DNA of 64,000 nucleotides from Butyrivibrio sp. FCS014 (lineage in GTDB: Bacteria > Bacillota > Clostridia > Lachnospirales > Lachnospiraceae): positions 248,001-312,000 of the forward strand of contig NZ_JAHA01000007.1 in the NCBI RefSeq assembly GCF_000526935.1, read 5' to 3'. The notes beneath the pieces are model-generated. The model made no database searches, had not been told where the DNA came from, and saw nothing but the letters and a program-made list of their open reading frames with translations. Within the stretch, counting starts at the first letter, position 1. Every line of letters begins with the position of its first letter. The translations under genes were made by a program, and so were the position numbers. Below, piece by piece: positions 44,295 through 53,636 of this stretch.

Positions 44295-45470
44295 ATGAAG
44301 ATTTTACAGGCTATATTATTTGGATTTTTAGGAACTTTGTTGGCTCAAACATTAATCATTGCCATGTATGCAAAAGTCCCAGCATTTCATGACATGCTTC
44401 ATGATTCAATCCATTCAGATGAAAGTACCCCTGTTGTAACACGAGAAAAAGAAACTGTTAATGATACACCTAGTATAGAAGACTTAGTTGCAGATGCTGT
44501 AACAGATTATCCAACAGAGGATGATGAAGTGGCAATTCCGGTAGTAAATGAAACAGTCTACAAACCGGATACTCCAAATTTAGCAGTGAGTGATATTACT
44601 GTTACAGATGGTGATACATTATCGATTGGAGACATAACTAAGGTTGGAGATTTCTATGTTGGATTAGCATATGCAAAAAGGATGGATTATTTACCTACGG
44701 CCTTAGGAGATGCAGATGTTCAGCCTGGAAATGAAGTTATTATTATGTTCTTTGATGTTCTAAATGCAGGAACAAAAAGAAAGACATTTTGGGACAGCGA
44801 TTTAACCGGATATGCTGATTCGATGAAAGTTGATGGCGTCGAGACCTATATAAAAGTAGTGGTTGATGGTGTCGAGCAATACCATAATTATGATTTGGAT
44901 AGTGGTACGCAGGCTATGGCATGTGTTAATTATGAAGTGCCAAAAGGATGGGGAGAACTAAAGGTTTTCTATGATGACAAGGTTAGTTGGGTAGTACGAA
45001 ATAATCAGGTTACAGATGATCCGTTTGTATTCACGCCGTTAATTAAAGCAGACAGTACAAGGCCGATAACAAATGTTGGAGATGTGATTTTCAATGGGGA
45101 CTATAAAATAACCTATATGGGTCACAAATCTATAACAGATAATGGTTTATTTACTGATAGTTATTTGGAAGTGTTCTTGTTTACCATAGATAATACTTCT
45201 AATCAGGCAATTGATTATGGGTTGACTGGATATAACATGGCGGGATATGCAGATAATTATTTCTTCAGTAATCCGTCCTGGGCATACAATGATAAAGTTG
45301 ATGGATATATTAATATCTATGATATAGAATCCATTGCTCCTGGAATGTCTGCAAATGTATATATAGCGTTTGAAAAAAGGATGGATGTAAAAAATAAGAC
45401 TTTGTATATGCTGTATGATACAGGATATATATTTGATAATCAGATTGCGTCAGTTTATATAGAAGAGTAA
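44295..45470 (+). CDS. Membrane-anchored extracellular protein with two DUF4352-like domains
   Basis: 391 residues. An N-terminal helix (QAILFGFLGTLLAQTLIIAM) and acidic linker are followed by two beta-rich halves: about 100-250 (NLAVSDITVTDGDTLSIGDI) and 255-385 (ITNVGDVIFNGDYKITYMGH), each with an immunoglobulin-like run typical of DUF4352. Probably a surface protein. AAGGAGG precedes the start. A terminator follows at 45504. Confidence 0.75.
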   Translation: MKILQAILFGFLGTLLAQTLIIAMYAKVPAFHDMLHDSIHSDESTPVVTREKETVNDTPSIEDLVADAVTDYPTEDDEVAIPVVNETVYKPDTPNLAVSDITVTDGDTLSIGDITKVGDFYVGLAYAKRMDYLPTALGDADVQPGNEVIIMFFDVLNAGTKRKTFWDSDLTGYADSMKVDGVETYIKVVVDGVEQYHNYDLDSGTQAMACVNYEVPKGWGELKVFYDDKVSWVVRNNQVTDDPFVFTPLIKADSTRPITNVGDVIFNGDYKITYMGHKSITDNGLFTDSYLEVFLFTIDNTSNQAIDYGLTGYNMAGYADNYFFSNPSWAYNDKVDGYINIYDIESIAPGMSANVYIAFEKRMDVKNKTLYMLYDTGYIFDNQIASVYIEE

Positions 45471-45503
45471 TACGCTAATATTTGAAACAAATGATGAGAA
45501 CAC

Positions 45504-45550
45504 AAAACTACGTTGTGAATAATTGGCAACGTAGTTTTTGTTATAATTAA
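45504..45550 (+). terminator. Intrinsic terminator
   Basis: AAACTACGTTG...CAACGTAGTTT followed by TTTG. Ends the DUF4352-like gene. Confidence 0.85.
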
Positions 45551-45632
45551 GATGGCGACAGGATAAGGCGTGCCAGTAATCTTTAATTGTAATCAATTGC
45601 TTTTCTGAAGCACTTATGAATGTAGATACCAC

Positions 45633-45760
45633 GAAAGCAGCCACTGGTTCTTTTCCCAAAGACACAAGTATCACCAGGGAACGCCTGTTCGGGATCAAGA
45701 GAGGATTATAGGACTTCATTTCGGGCATAATCGAATCATCTCAGAAAGGAGAACAAGATT
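45633..45760 (+). promoter_or_regulatory. Repeated leader element before EF-hand mini-protein, copy 1
   Basis: Begins GAAAGCAGCCACTGGTTCTT and continues nearly identically to 55445-55574. TCTT-TT-CCCA may pair with TGGG-ATC-AAGA, and GGATTAT with ATAATC. Candidate structured RNA leader; it is not a normal terminator. Confidence 0.5.
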
Positions 45761-45985
45761 ATGGCATATACATTTGATAAATATCATCATTTTGGAATGG
45801 AGAACTTTGATGGCGGAGATGACCGCTGGGATTTTGATCATGACGGGAAGATGAGTATCTTCGAGGAAAGCGCAAGAAGAGCTTATGACCAGGTGCTGTT
45901 TGACACCATCTTTGGTGAGGAAGAGGAACGCTCCTCTGATGATTGGGACGACGAAGATGATGACGACTTTGAAGATGATTTTTAA
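45761..45985 (+). CDS. EF-hand mini-protein, copy 1
   Basis: 74 residues. Residues 24-35 (DFDHDGKMSIFE) are a perfect EF-hand loop: Asp1, Asp3, Asp5, Gly6, Met8, Ser9, Glu12. The C-terminus is almost all Asp and Glu. GGAGAACAAG is the ribosome site. The second copy at 55575 (80 residues) has Asn at loop position 3. A single EF-hand could dimerise or sense calcium. The acidic tail could bind more metal. Confidence 0.8.
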   Translation: MAYTFDKYHHFGMENFDGGDDRWDFDHDGKMSIFEESARRAYDQVLFDTIFGEEEERSSDDWDDEDDDDFEDDF

Positions 45986-45988
45986 TTT

Positions 45989-46061
45989 GAAAGCAGCCAC
46001 TGGCTCTTTTGCATTGGTATCACGAGACAAGAATGTTCGTGTGGGATCAAGGGGAGCATAG
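45989..46061 (+). promoter_or_regulatory. Repeated leader element, copy 2
   Basis: GAAAGCAGCCACTGGCTCTT then CACGA...TCGTG hairpin and GGGATCAAGGGG. In this copy CTCTT can pair with AAGGG. It serves as the leader of the gene at 46062. Confidence 0.45.
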
Positions 46062-46880
46062 ATGAAAAATAAAAAAGTAGTAATCAGCATACTTGCCACT
46101 CTGTTCTTGATCATTCTAGCAGTAGTAGTTAACGAATATAGAAAAAATAAGCTCTATGACCAGCTGGATGCTGCAAGAGAAGAGTACAGAGACAGTGCTG
46201 ATCCTTCTATGATCTACACTATTAAAAATGGCGATTATGTTGGCTCAGTTAGCGTTCGAGTAATGTATGATGACGATAACTTAAGCAAAACCTGGTATCA
46301 CACTACAGTTGATGAAGTGATAATACATATGGATAAAAACTTTGAAGAATTATCCATGCGAAAACGCTGCGAAGTATGCGTGAGGATAATGCATGAAATA
46401 CGTAACAATGTATATGCGGCATATAATAATAGCGATTATTGCAGGGTTTTCAATGAAAATAAGCAATTCGATTCAATGAGATATCGTGGTATTTCTCTTT
46501 ATACGCATCACAAAACAGATTTTAAGTTTATGGCAGGCAAAGAGGATTATACATTTCCATCATATGGATCGATGACAGTTACAGTAAGAGGCACAAAGGT
46601 TAAGTCCTTTTATGAGTACTCAGCATTTAATGGTGAGCTTGAAGACTTTGGTGAAAGATATGCTTCCCAAAAGAAGGATACTCCATTAGGAAATACTTCC
46701 ACCAACAAGAGTAGAAGTACTTATCATGAGACCTATGATCCATATGATTCAAAAAGCTACAAGTCAGCTCAGGATTTTGCTGATGACAAGTATGAAGAGT
46801 TCTACGACTATGAAGACGATTATGATGATGAAGATGAGGCCTATGATGCTGCTGAAGACTACTGGGATGAATATAACTAA
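46062..46880 (+). CDS. Membrane-anchored acidic surface protein
   Basis: 272 residues. One N-terminal helix (VVISILATLFLIILAVVVN) with a positive start; a globular middle (about 40-190); a disordered, Asp/Glu/Tyr-rich tail (YEDDYDDEDEAYDAAEDYWD). A 22-base relic of its 5' region occurs at 50724. Function unknown. Confidence 0.7.
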   Translation: MKNKKVVISILATLFLIILAVVVNEYRKNKLYDQLDAAREEYRDSADPSMIYTIKNGDYVGSVSVRVMYDDDNLSKTWYHTTVDEVIIHMDKNFEELSMRKRCEVCVRIMHEIRNNVYAAYNNSDYCRVFNENKQFDSMRYRGISLYTHHKTDFKFMAGKEDYTFPSYGSMTVTVRGTKVKSFYEYSAFNGELEDFGERYASQKKDTPLGNTSTNKSRSTYHETYDPYDSKSYKSAQDFADDKYEEFYDYEDDYDDEDEAYDAAEDYWDEYN

Positions 46881-46928
46881 GCCATGACCGGAGCAATTCG
46901 TGCAAGGATCAGAAATCATGGCCTTTTA
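46881..46928 (+). terminator. Hairpin terminator after the acidic protein
   Basis: GCCATGA (46881) pairs with TCATGGC (46916), then CTTTTAG. The loop is 28 bases, so it is weaker than others. Confidence 0.5.
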
Positions 46929-46948
46929 GACTAACATGGAGAAAGACG

Positions 46949-47650
46949 ATGGGAGAATACTACGAGTGGGTGAATGTAGATAGAAAAGAATACATCTGTC
47001 CGAATGATTTTAATTTGGGAAATAAGCTTCATGAGTCTGCTTTTGCGGGGAATCATTTTCTTGGGGCATTGTATAATCTTTTATCTACTGATTGGAGAGG
47101 AGATTCAATCGTCTTTTTGGGAGATCAGAGCAATATCACTGAGAAAGATTTAAACCCTGTTTTGAGAAGCCTTTCAGCTGAAAGGCAGGCATGGGGAGAG
47201 TCTGGATATGATGCGGACTATGTGACGGAGGAGTATAAGTGTGTTTCCGGGCTATTTAAAGAGGCTGAAAAAGAGGTTCGTCATGAAATTGAGTACATGA
47301 TCAAGTTTAATGATTTCAGGAACAATTGTTACAGAGTTGACCGCGAAGATCCGTATAAAGGCTTATTTGAGAGAAAGTCTGCTTTTTACAGATATACAAT
47401 TAACCACACCAAGCAGGAGTTTTTTGATATAGAAATGACAAGACTGACATATACAAACAGGGATGGCGTTTTGAGCACAAGGATTAATCCGTTACCGCTT
47501 TTGATGGCATTTCCTGGATCTGATGAAGATTCCTGTACAGGATTGTGGCTTGGTGATTCGATAGAAGTGAGCGATAATGTGCCACCATCCGGATATAAGG
47601 ATATGAGTGAGGTGTACGGATGGGACCGAATGATATATAAAATGCAATAA
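46949..47650 (+). CDS. Hypothetical protein, 233 residues
   Basis: Soluble, acidic. CPNDFNLGNKLHESAFAGNH and LLSTDWRGDSIVFLGDQSNI look like a conserved core; the middle (CVSGLFKEAEKEVRHEIEYM) is helical. No known domain. The ATG follows GGAGAAAGACG. It stands between the acidic surface protein and the HNH gene. Confidence 0.6.
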   Translation: MGEYYEWVNVDRKEYICPNDFNLGNKLHESAFAGNHFLGALYNLLSTDWRGDSIVFLGDQSNITEKDLNPVLRSLSAERQAWGESGYDADYVTEEYKCVSGLFKEAEKEVRHEIEYMIKFNDFRNNCYRVDREDPYKGLFERKSAFYRYTINHTKQEFFDIEMTRLTYTNRDGVLSTRINPLPLLMAFPGSDEDSCTGLWLGDSIEVSDNVPPSGYKDMSEVYGWDRMIYKMQ

Positions 47651-47686
47651 TGGATATCAAATGAGAATGGAAAGAAGGTAATAGAA

Positions 47687-48904
47687 TTGGCGGAGACAGA
47701 TAGTATTGATGAGGAGCGACTAGAGAAAGCTATCAATTGGTTTGCCAGGTATATTGCGGTCCAGCAAGGCGGAAGAGACGTGGATTTCTATTCTGGCTAT
47801 ATGCAGATGCATGAAGGATTTAAACGAGAATTGTTCCGTAATGGTCATGATGCTCTGAGACTTGAAACATGGGATAAAAGCATGATTGGCTCAGGAAGAA
47901 TTCTGGATTGCGTTGTCGCAGGACTGCAGTCTAAAGACGGTAGCGGTCAAAACATTGTTGTCAATTTCCATTCTGTCACGAATTTTAAGGAGAAAGCTAA
48001 TACCGACCTTCCTCTGGCAGAAGATGTTTTGTTTAATTTGTATGAGGGAGATGACGATGCTACAGCTTTCGAAGATGCTTGTGATTTCTTTGGAAGATGG
48101 TATCCGGTGTTTTCATATTTGATGTTTCTAAAGGATGATACAAAGTATCTTCCGGTAAAGAGTTCGAGCCAACTGCATGGGGATCGTTTTAGAAAGTTAA
48201 ATATTGATAGAGATTGCCTGCGGTATTGTTCATGGAATAATTATCAAGTCTTTTTGAACGTGCATAGACAGATACAGGAAAAGCTGATCGAAGCATTCCC
48301 GGAGAATCAGATTTCATTGTTGGATGCGCATTCTTTCGTGTGGACGTTATATGCTGCTCCAGATGATTTCTCTTTTAAAATGGAGGAAAAGCTTGAAAAA
48401 ATACCGGGTGCAACTGATTTTGTAAATCAAGTTGCTGATCAGCTGAAGTATCGCGAGAAGGCTCAACAAGAAGATGAGGATCTTGAAAGAAGCCTTGAGA
48501 AATCCGGTATTGAAGGAAGAGAAAGAGTTGCAATGATCAAGGCGCGCCTGAACCAGAGTGAATTCAGGAAGCGATTGTTGCTGCGTTATAAGAAATGCTG
48601 TTTATGTGGCGCTTCTGACCCAAGGCTTATGACAGCAAGCCACATCAAGCCATGGAGCGAAAGTGAACCGGCAGAGCGAGTTGATCCTGATAATGGATTT
48701 TTACTGTGCCCTAATCATGATGCTTTATTTGACCAGTTTTTAATTTCTTTTGATGATGATGGAAAGATTATGATCTCAGATAGCTTAAGTAGTAATGATC
48801 GAATTTTCATGAATATTCGAGAGGACATGAAGGTCAGTCTTAGAGAAGGGAACAAGAAGTATCTGGAGTATCATAGGAATAGGTTTAGTGAACTGAAACA
48901 CTGA
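47687..48904 (+). CDS. HNH endonuclease protein
   Basis: 405 residues; TTG start preceded by AAGAAGG. The C-terminal 110 residues hold CCLCGASDPRLMTASHIKPW, then PDNGFLLCPNHDALFDQF, the HNH_2-type domain with two Cys pairs and the His of ASH and Asn-His of CPNHD. The first 290 residues are a recognition or scaffold domain of unknown type. Likely a restriction-like enzyme in the accessory island. Confidence 0.87.
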   Translation: MAETDSIDEERLEKAINWFARYIAVQQGGRDVDFYSGYMQMHEGFKRELFRNGHDALRLETWDKSMIGSGRILDCVVAGLQSKDGSGQNIVVNFHSVTNFKEKANTDLPLAEDVLFNLYEGDDDATAFEDACDFFGRWYPVFSYLMFLKDDTKYLPVKSSSQLHGDRFRKLNIDRDCLRYCSWNNYQVFLNVHRQIQEKLIEAFPENQISLLDAHSFVWTLYAAPDDFSFKMEEKLEKIPGATDFVNQVADQLKYREKAQQEDEDLERSLEKSGIEGRERVAMIKARLNQSEFRKRLLLRYKKCCLCGASDPRLMTASHIKPWSESEPAERVDPDNGFLLCPNHDALFDQFLISFDDDGKIMISDSLSSNDRIFMNIREDMKVSLREGNKKYLEYHRNRFSELKH

Positions 48905-48920
48905 TGTATGCATATGCCAT

Positions 48921-48980
48921 GAAAACAGCCACTGGCTCTTTTGCATGCAGAAGAAAATAATCGAAAGAACGAGGCTTATT
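48921..48980 (+). promoter_or_regulatory. Repeated leader element, copy 3 (shortened)
   Basis: GAAAACAGCCACTGGCTCTT then TTGCATGCAGAAG. CTTTTGCA pairs with TGCAGAAG with no loop gap. It precedes the DEDD exonuclease gene. Confidence 0.4.
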
Positions 48981-49514
48981 ATGGCGCATTTTGCCGTGAT
49001 TGATACAGAAACAACATATAGCAATGAGGTAATGTCTATAGGAGTTGTCATTGCTGACGACAGCTCTTTTACCAGGGTGGATGGGAAATACTATATTGTG
49101 GAACCGGCATGTTATAAGCCTGCAATGTATGCGGATGAGCTGGATTATGTTGATGCTGATTTTACAAATGATAGGAACAAGGTTATACGGGACCTGAAAG
49201 ATTTGCTGGACAGGTACGGTGTAACAAGCATATTCGCGTATAATGCAAGTTTTGACCGAAGCCACTTGCCTGAACTTCACCAATATGACTGGTTTGATAT
49301 AATGAGGATAGCAGCCAACAGGAATTATAATTCTGCAATTCCTGTCGGCGCAGATTGCTATAGCAATGGCAAATTAAAGCGTGGCTATGGTGTGGAACCG
49401 ATGCTTAGGATGCTTGATGTGGCGGACTATACGGAAACGCATAACGCTTATAATGATGCGCTTGATGAGTTGAAGATTATGAGATGCCTTGGGATTAGCG
49501 TTAACAGGTATTAA
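48981..49514 (+). CDS. DnaQ/RNase T-like DEDDh 3'-5' exonuclease
   Basis: 177 residues from ATG 48981. ExoI motif FAVIDTETTYS (Asp, Glu), ExoII AYNASFDRSHLPEL (Asp), ExoIII HNAYNDALDEL (His-x4-Asp) define DEDDh. Small and free-standing. Substrate may be DNA or RNA, as in RNase T. CGAGGC supports this start. Confidence 0.88.
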   Translation: MAHFAVIDTETTYSNEVMSIGVVIADDSSFTRVDGKYYIVEPACYKPAMYADELDYVDADFTNDRNKVIRDLKDLLDRYGVTSIFAYNASFDRSHLPELHQYDWFDIMRIAANRNYNSAIPVGADCYSNGKLKRGYGVEPMLRMLDVADYTETHNAYNDALDELKIMRCLGISVNRY

Positions 49515-49676
49515 GTAGAAAATATGGACTTATTGAATTCATTTTACAGAGGAGAAACCGACATACTTTTATTTCCTTGTAGCACCATATCTGGTTTATA
49601 ACGGGATTCTCATCGCTGCTGCGATGATATGTTCAATGCATTTATACATATAAATTTACCAAAGGAGGACAGCTAG

Positions 49677-50297
49677 ATGGGTTCTAAATTAGGGAGATTT
49701 TTCAAAACTGTTTCTAATGTATTAAATGAAAACGGATATAATAATGCGATTAAACCAGAGCTTTCATGTCAATTGACATTAAGATATGATGCAATAGTAC
49801 AAACGAAGAAATGCCAGTACATAGAACGGTACGAATATGCATTTTATGATAAAAGTGGAAACAAATATTGTTATGCCAGCGGGCAAGAAAGTGACAAAAA
49901 GCAGCATGTCCGAGCATATTATGAATCTGGAAAACTTATTGGGGAAGTAATCGAGGATTCGAATATTATTACCAATAAAAGGAATCAGAAAATCCGGCTA
50001 AGAAATGGAGAGGAATACACGTTTGTACCTAAATCTGGAGTATTGGTTAAAAACTATGTTATAAAACCAATTAATTGGGATTTGGCAAAAAAAGGGTTAG
50101 ATTCACATGAACTATATGATTCTGAAAACAATCTGATAGCCACAATTTCATCCAAAATACAAAAAAGCGAAACACAGATTACGTACAATTCTGCAGAAAA
50201 TGAAGACATAGTCATTATGGTGACACTTGCAGTTTTCGCAGATGCATTGACCGCAAGTAGAATTGCTGACTGGAATGAAGATATAAGTCAAGGGTAA
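49677..50297 (+). CDS. Hypothetical LURP/tubby-like protein
   Basis: 206 residues with many alternating beta strands (ECYEYAFYDKSG-type segments, GNKYCYASGQES) suggestive of the LURP-one/tubby-C fold, plus a C-terminal helix. AAAGGAGGAC ribosome site. No enzyme motif. 49515-49676 upstream contains no gene. Confidence 0.5.
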   Translation: MGSKLGRFFKTVSNVLNENGYNNAIKPELSCQLTLRYDAIVQTKKCQYIERYEYAFYDKSGNKYCYASGQESDKKQHVRAYYESGKLIGEVIEDSNIITNKRNQKIRLRNGEEYTFVPKSGVLVKNYVIKPINWDLAKKGLDSHELYDSENNLIATISSKIQKSETQITYNSAENEDIVIMVTLAVFADALTASRIADWNEDISQG

Positions 50298-50642
50298 TAT
50301 GACACGCAAGTCAAGGAAGTAGCGCGTAAAGAATTAGAGAAGGAGATATCTAATCTATCGTTAGGCTCTGAAAGAGTGGCTATTTTAGTTCCTAGAAAGA
50401 TCAGAAAGCGTAATTTTCTAAATATGGAGGCCATTCCCAGTCACGTACAAAAGGTAATAGGGGATAAGATAGAAGGCGGTAATATATCTCTTATGTATGT
50501 TGATGAGGTGAAGGGAATAGAATTTGACAGAGTCTTTGTTGTGCCAAGAAAAATGTCTAAAAATGAGAAATACATTGCATATACGAGAGCATTGAGTAAC
50601 CTTATTATTGTTGTGGATGAAGATCAAAGAAGACCAAAATAA
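50298..50642 (+). pseudogene. C-terminal relic of an SF1 (UvrD-like) helicase
   Basis: The open frame has no good start and begins right after the stop of the previous gene. It ends with motifs V-VI: LMYVDEVKGIEFDRVFVV, then KYIAYTRALSNLIIVVDE. These are the helicase C-terminal signatures. The front of the gene is missing. A NERD-like N-terminal fragment at 53946 may belong to the same kind of protein. Confidence 0.75.
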
Positions 50643-50653
50643 TCGATGATGAC

Positions 50654-50745
50654 TTTTAATTGTTTTTAATTAATCTCATATTCTTTAATTGTTTTTAATT
50701 GTTTTTAATTGCTTCAGACGGTACATGCTGCAAGAGAAGAGTACA
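50654..50745 (+). repeat. TTTAATTG repeats and a relic of the gene at 46062
   Basis: Four TTTAATTG/TTTTTAATT units, then a 22-base exact match (50724-50745) to 46168-46189. An insertion or duplication scar. No gene otherwise in 50643-50928. Confidence 0.6.
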
Positions 50746-50841
50746 GGAACCTTCTTATAATTCCTTACTTCCAATAAGTTTTGAATCTCAATCTAATAAA
50801 AGTGGCTTAAAAGCTCAGAAAATTCAGCAATTCTGTTGATT

Positions 50842-50868
50842 AAGGTCGCCAGTAATGCGACCTTTTTT
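50842..50868 (+). terminator. Intrinsic terminator
   Basis: AAGGTCGC-CAGTAAT-GCGACCTTTTTT, 61 bases before the SIMPL gene. Confidence 0.85.
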
Positions 50869-50928
50869 CATACTCCAAATGCTATCATAAGATCATCAAA
50901 TGAAACCGTAATAAGGAGGTCTAAGAAT

Positions 50929-51600
50929 ATGACAAACGAAAGAATAATCAAAGTAACCGGCAAAGGCAATCTTAAGATAAAACCTGATATGACAAGAATC
51001 ACAATTACCCTTGAGGGTCAGAATAAGGAATATGCGATGACTCTTACGCAGTCTTCAAAGGACACAGAAGCGTTGAAAGACATCCTGGAGAAACAAGGCT
51101 TTGATAGAACTGACGTTAAGACTCTAATGTTCAATGTGGACACGAGATATGAGAGCTATCAGGCCAGGGACAAGAGCTGGAAAGAGCGCTTTGTGGGATA
51201 TGAGTTCAAGCATATGGTCAAGGTTGAATTTGATTCCGACAACGATAGACTCGGAAAGATTCTATATGCACTCGCTAACGCAAAAGACATTCATCCGGAC
51301 TTTAGACTCAGCTACACCGTTAAGGATCCTGAAGCTTCCAAGAATGAGCTTCTCGGCAAAGCCGTAGCTGATGCCAAAGCTAAAGCTGAAGTACTTTCTA
51401 CGGCAGCAGGGGTGAACTTGAATAGCATCAAGAACATTGATTATTCCTGGGGCGAGATTCAGTTTGAGTACACTCCAATGCATAGAGATATGATTTGTAG
51501 TAAAGCTATGCCCGATGGTACTGGTTCATTTGACATGAATATCGAGCCGGATGATATCGAGGTTTCTGATACTGTGACGGTCGTGTGGGAAATTGGGTGA
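50929..51600 (+). CDS. SIMPL-domain (DUF541) protein
   Basis: 223 residues from ATG 50929 (AAGGAGG). Matches the oral-abundant SIMPL/Bp26 family: VTGKGNLKIKPDMTRITITL, then repeated alpha-beta units ending AAGVNLNSIKNIDY. No signal peptide, although the family is often secreted; here it appears cytoplasmic. A relic of its 5' part sits at 44044. Confidence 0.85.
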   Translation: MTNERIIKVTGKGNLKIKPDMTRITITLEGQNKEYAMTLTQSSKDTEALKDILEKQGFDRTDVKTLMFNVDTRYESYQARDKSWKERFVGYEFKHMVKVEFDSDNDRLGKILYALANAKDIHPDFRLSYTVKDPEASKNELLGKAVADAKAKAEVLSTAAGVNLNSIKNIDYSWGEIQFEYTPMHRDMICSKAMPDGTGSFDMNIEPDDIEVSDTVTVVWEIG

Positions 51601-51725
51601 AAATACCTCGGTTTTTAGAACCTCTGTTTACCAATAAATGAGTTTTATTGGATAGCATTTGTAGCAGAATATCATCATAGAAACATTTAATAAGTCTTAA
51701 TTGAAATCAGTTAGAGGTGATAGAT

Positions 51726-52919
51726 ATGCTAGATGGAACATATTATACAAATGGTAAAAACATATTTGCGGATGATAAGTTTGATAATAGTGAGTGGTCT
51801 GCACCATATATGGTTGATAAAGCTGAAATTGCAGCAACAATCAAAAATCTCAACCTAAATGGTCGAGTAATCAGAGATATTCGCTTTGTGTCACATGCCT
51901 ATAATCTGGTCAGGCATTGGGTAGAGGATTGTGCCTATAACAGGTTGGAGAATCTTTCAGAGGAAGAACGCCAGCAGAAATCGGAATATCATAATATTCC
52001 TTTGGATCTTCCATTTTTACGATACGCTAAGCTAGACGAGCCTTTACTTATCGAATTTGATGATCATGATCACTTGGAAATAGATGCTCCACAGGAACCT
52101 GAGTTTAGAATTAGCATGAACTGTATACCATGGGATATAGAACCGGGCTGTAACTCTTTGAATGCAGAAGCATCAATCATATTTGATTCATGTATAGGAA
52201 AGAGGATTGACAGGGTTGAGGTGGCAACATATATAGCAGAAAAGGATCCAATGTGTTTATGTGAGTTTCCAAATGGAGAAAAAAGAGAATTGGTTGGATC
52301 GGTAATCATATGGCTGAGTGATGAAACAGGTATCTGTATTGAACCTGAGCTCGATTTTGTTGATGTTACACTTATTGACAGTAATAAGCAGATACTGGAG
52401 ATCCCCTTTAAGCAATTGAAAAGTGCATTGTTCAACTGGGAAGATTTACATGATGATGAGAAATTGGGGTTTGAATCCAGTTGCGCTACATTTTGGTTTG
52501 GAGATAAGTATCGTGACCATAGAGACAATTGCTTTGTGGATTTCGTGACTGAAGGTGGAAAATATTCATTACACATACATGACGATGATATCATACTATT
52601 CAGTCTTGCTATATCTGTGGTTATTTGCAAGCAACATGATGTATATGATGATTATGAATTATCATATGATCAATGGAAAGCTGTTCTAGACGCTGCAGAT
52701 CTGATTGTTGGCTTTAATACTTTCGATGAATTTATGGAATATTTTAAGATGGTAAGAGAAAGTACGAATGGAAAATGTGATTTGCTATATTATCTGAATA
52801 ACTGTGGAAAACATTTCTGGTATGAAAAGTGGCTCCACGAAAAAGAAGCAAAAGACTTAAGAGGTTGGACAGAACTAGCGCTTTCTCCGGGAGAGAAAAT
52901 GCATATTATTGGATTTTAA
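51726..52919 (+). CDS. Hypothetical protein, 397 residues
   Basis: ATG 51726 follows AGAGGTGATAG. Acidic, soluble; the core (SSCATFWFGDKYRDHRDNCF; FSLAISVVICKQHDVYDDYE) has mixed alpha-beta character. A Leu/Ile- and Glu-rich central part lacks signatures. Nothing recognised. Confidence 0.6.
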   Translation: MLDGTYYTNGKNIFADDKFDNSEWSAPYMVDKAEIAATIKNLNLNGRVIRDIRFVSHAYNLVRHWVEDCAYNRLENLSEEERQQKSEYHNIPLDLPFLRYAKLDEPLLIEFDDHDHLEIDAPQEPEFRISMNCIPWDIEPGCNSLNAEASIIFDSCIGKRIDRVEVATYIAEKDPMCLCEFPNGEKRELVGSVIIWLSDETGICIEPELDFVDVTLIDSNKQILEIPFKQLKSALFNWEDLHDDEKLGFESSCATFWFGDKYRDHRDNCFVDFVTEGGKYSLHIHDDDIILFSLAISVVICKQHDVYDDYELSYDQWKAVLDAADLIVGFNTFDEFMEYFKMVRESTNGKCDLLYYLNNCGKHFWYEKWLHEKEAKDLRGWTELALSPGEKMHIIGF

Positions 52920-53129
52920 CATGAGAGGAGAATACTTAATAAGCCATATCTTTTAGCTAAAACGGCTAAAACAGGGAAGAAGTTCTTTTGATGAGAAACG
53001 TTTGATGAGAAACACTGGGTTACGGGATGAAACTGAAAAAGTTTCGTTTCGTAACCCTTGCTATTGCAGAAGGTTCTTTTCCCAAATATAATCAGCTCAT
53101 CAGAGTCGACACTGATAAGGAGCAAGCGA

Positions 53130-53636
53130 ATGGATGAAAAAGATAAGCAGATTTTGGATATGATCAAAGGTGATGCCCGCAAGAGCTATCAGGAGATCGG
53201 TGATGCTTTGGGAATTTCCAGAGTGGCTGCCAAAAAGAGGATTGCAAAGCTCAAGGAAGCCGGGATCATCCGCCAGTATAACACTTACATCAAGAGAGAT
53301 GATGAGATAACGATGCTGATCGATATCATTACAACGCCCGAAGGATTTGACCGGGTGCTGGAATATGTCGCCACAAGAACAGTGTATGTGCGTCAGATCT
53401 ACACCACTCTCAAGGAAAATCATATTCATCTTGTTGCTGTATCTGATTCTCTTGAGCAGATCAATTACTTGGCCAAGATAATCAAAAAGGCCTGCATTGA
53501 TGATATCGTTGAATACCATGCGCGCCAGGTCCGGGAGATTATCAAGGACGTTTACGGAGGGATTGAATATGAGCGCAGATCAGAGTCAGACACTGTCACA
53601 GATAATCGAGCAGATAACCGGGGAGCGGGTACATGA
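53130..53636 (+). CDS. Lrp/AsnC-type transcription regulator, copy 2
   Basis: 168 residues from ATG 53130 (AAGGAG). Same helix-turn-helix and C-terminal domain as copy 1; eight residues differ (for example Asp/Asn at 10, Glu/Lys at 42, Tyr/Asn at about 97). Differences are mostly silent at the DNA level elsewhere. The last 68 bases overlap the alpha-CTD-like gene. Confidence 0.88.
   Translation: MDEKDKQILDMIKGDARKSYQEIGDALGISRVAAKKRIAKLKEAGIIRQYNTYIKRDDEITMLIDIITTPEGFDRVLEYVATRTVYVRQIYTTLKENHIHLVAVSDSLEQINYLAKIIKKACIDDIVEYHARQVREIIKDVYGGIEYERRSESDTVTDNRADNRGAGT

Noticed and set aside
50654-50711. TTTAATTG repeats as a CRISPR or attachment site.
   Set aside because: Low-complexity AT sequence without spacers, integrase or matching second site.
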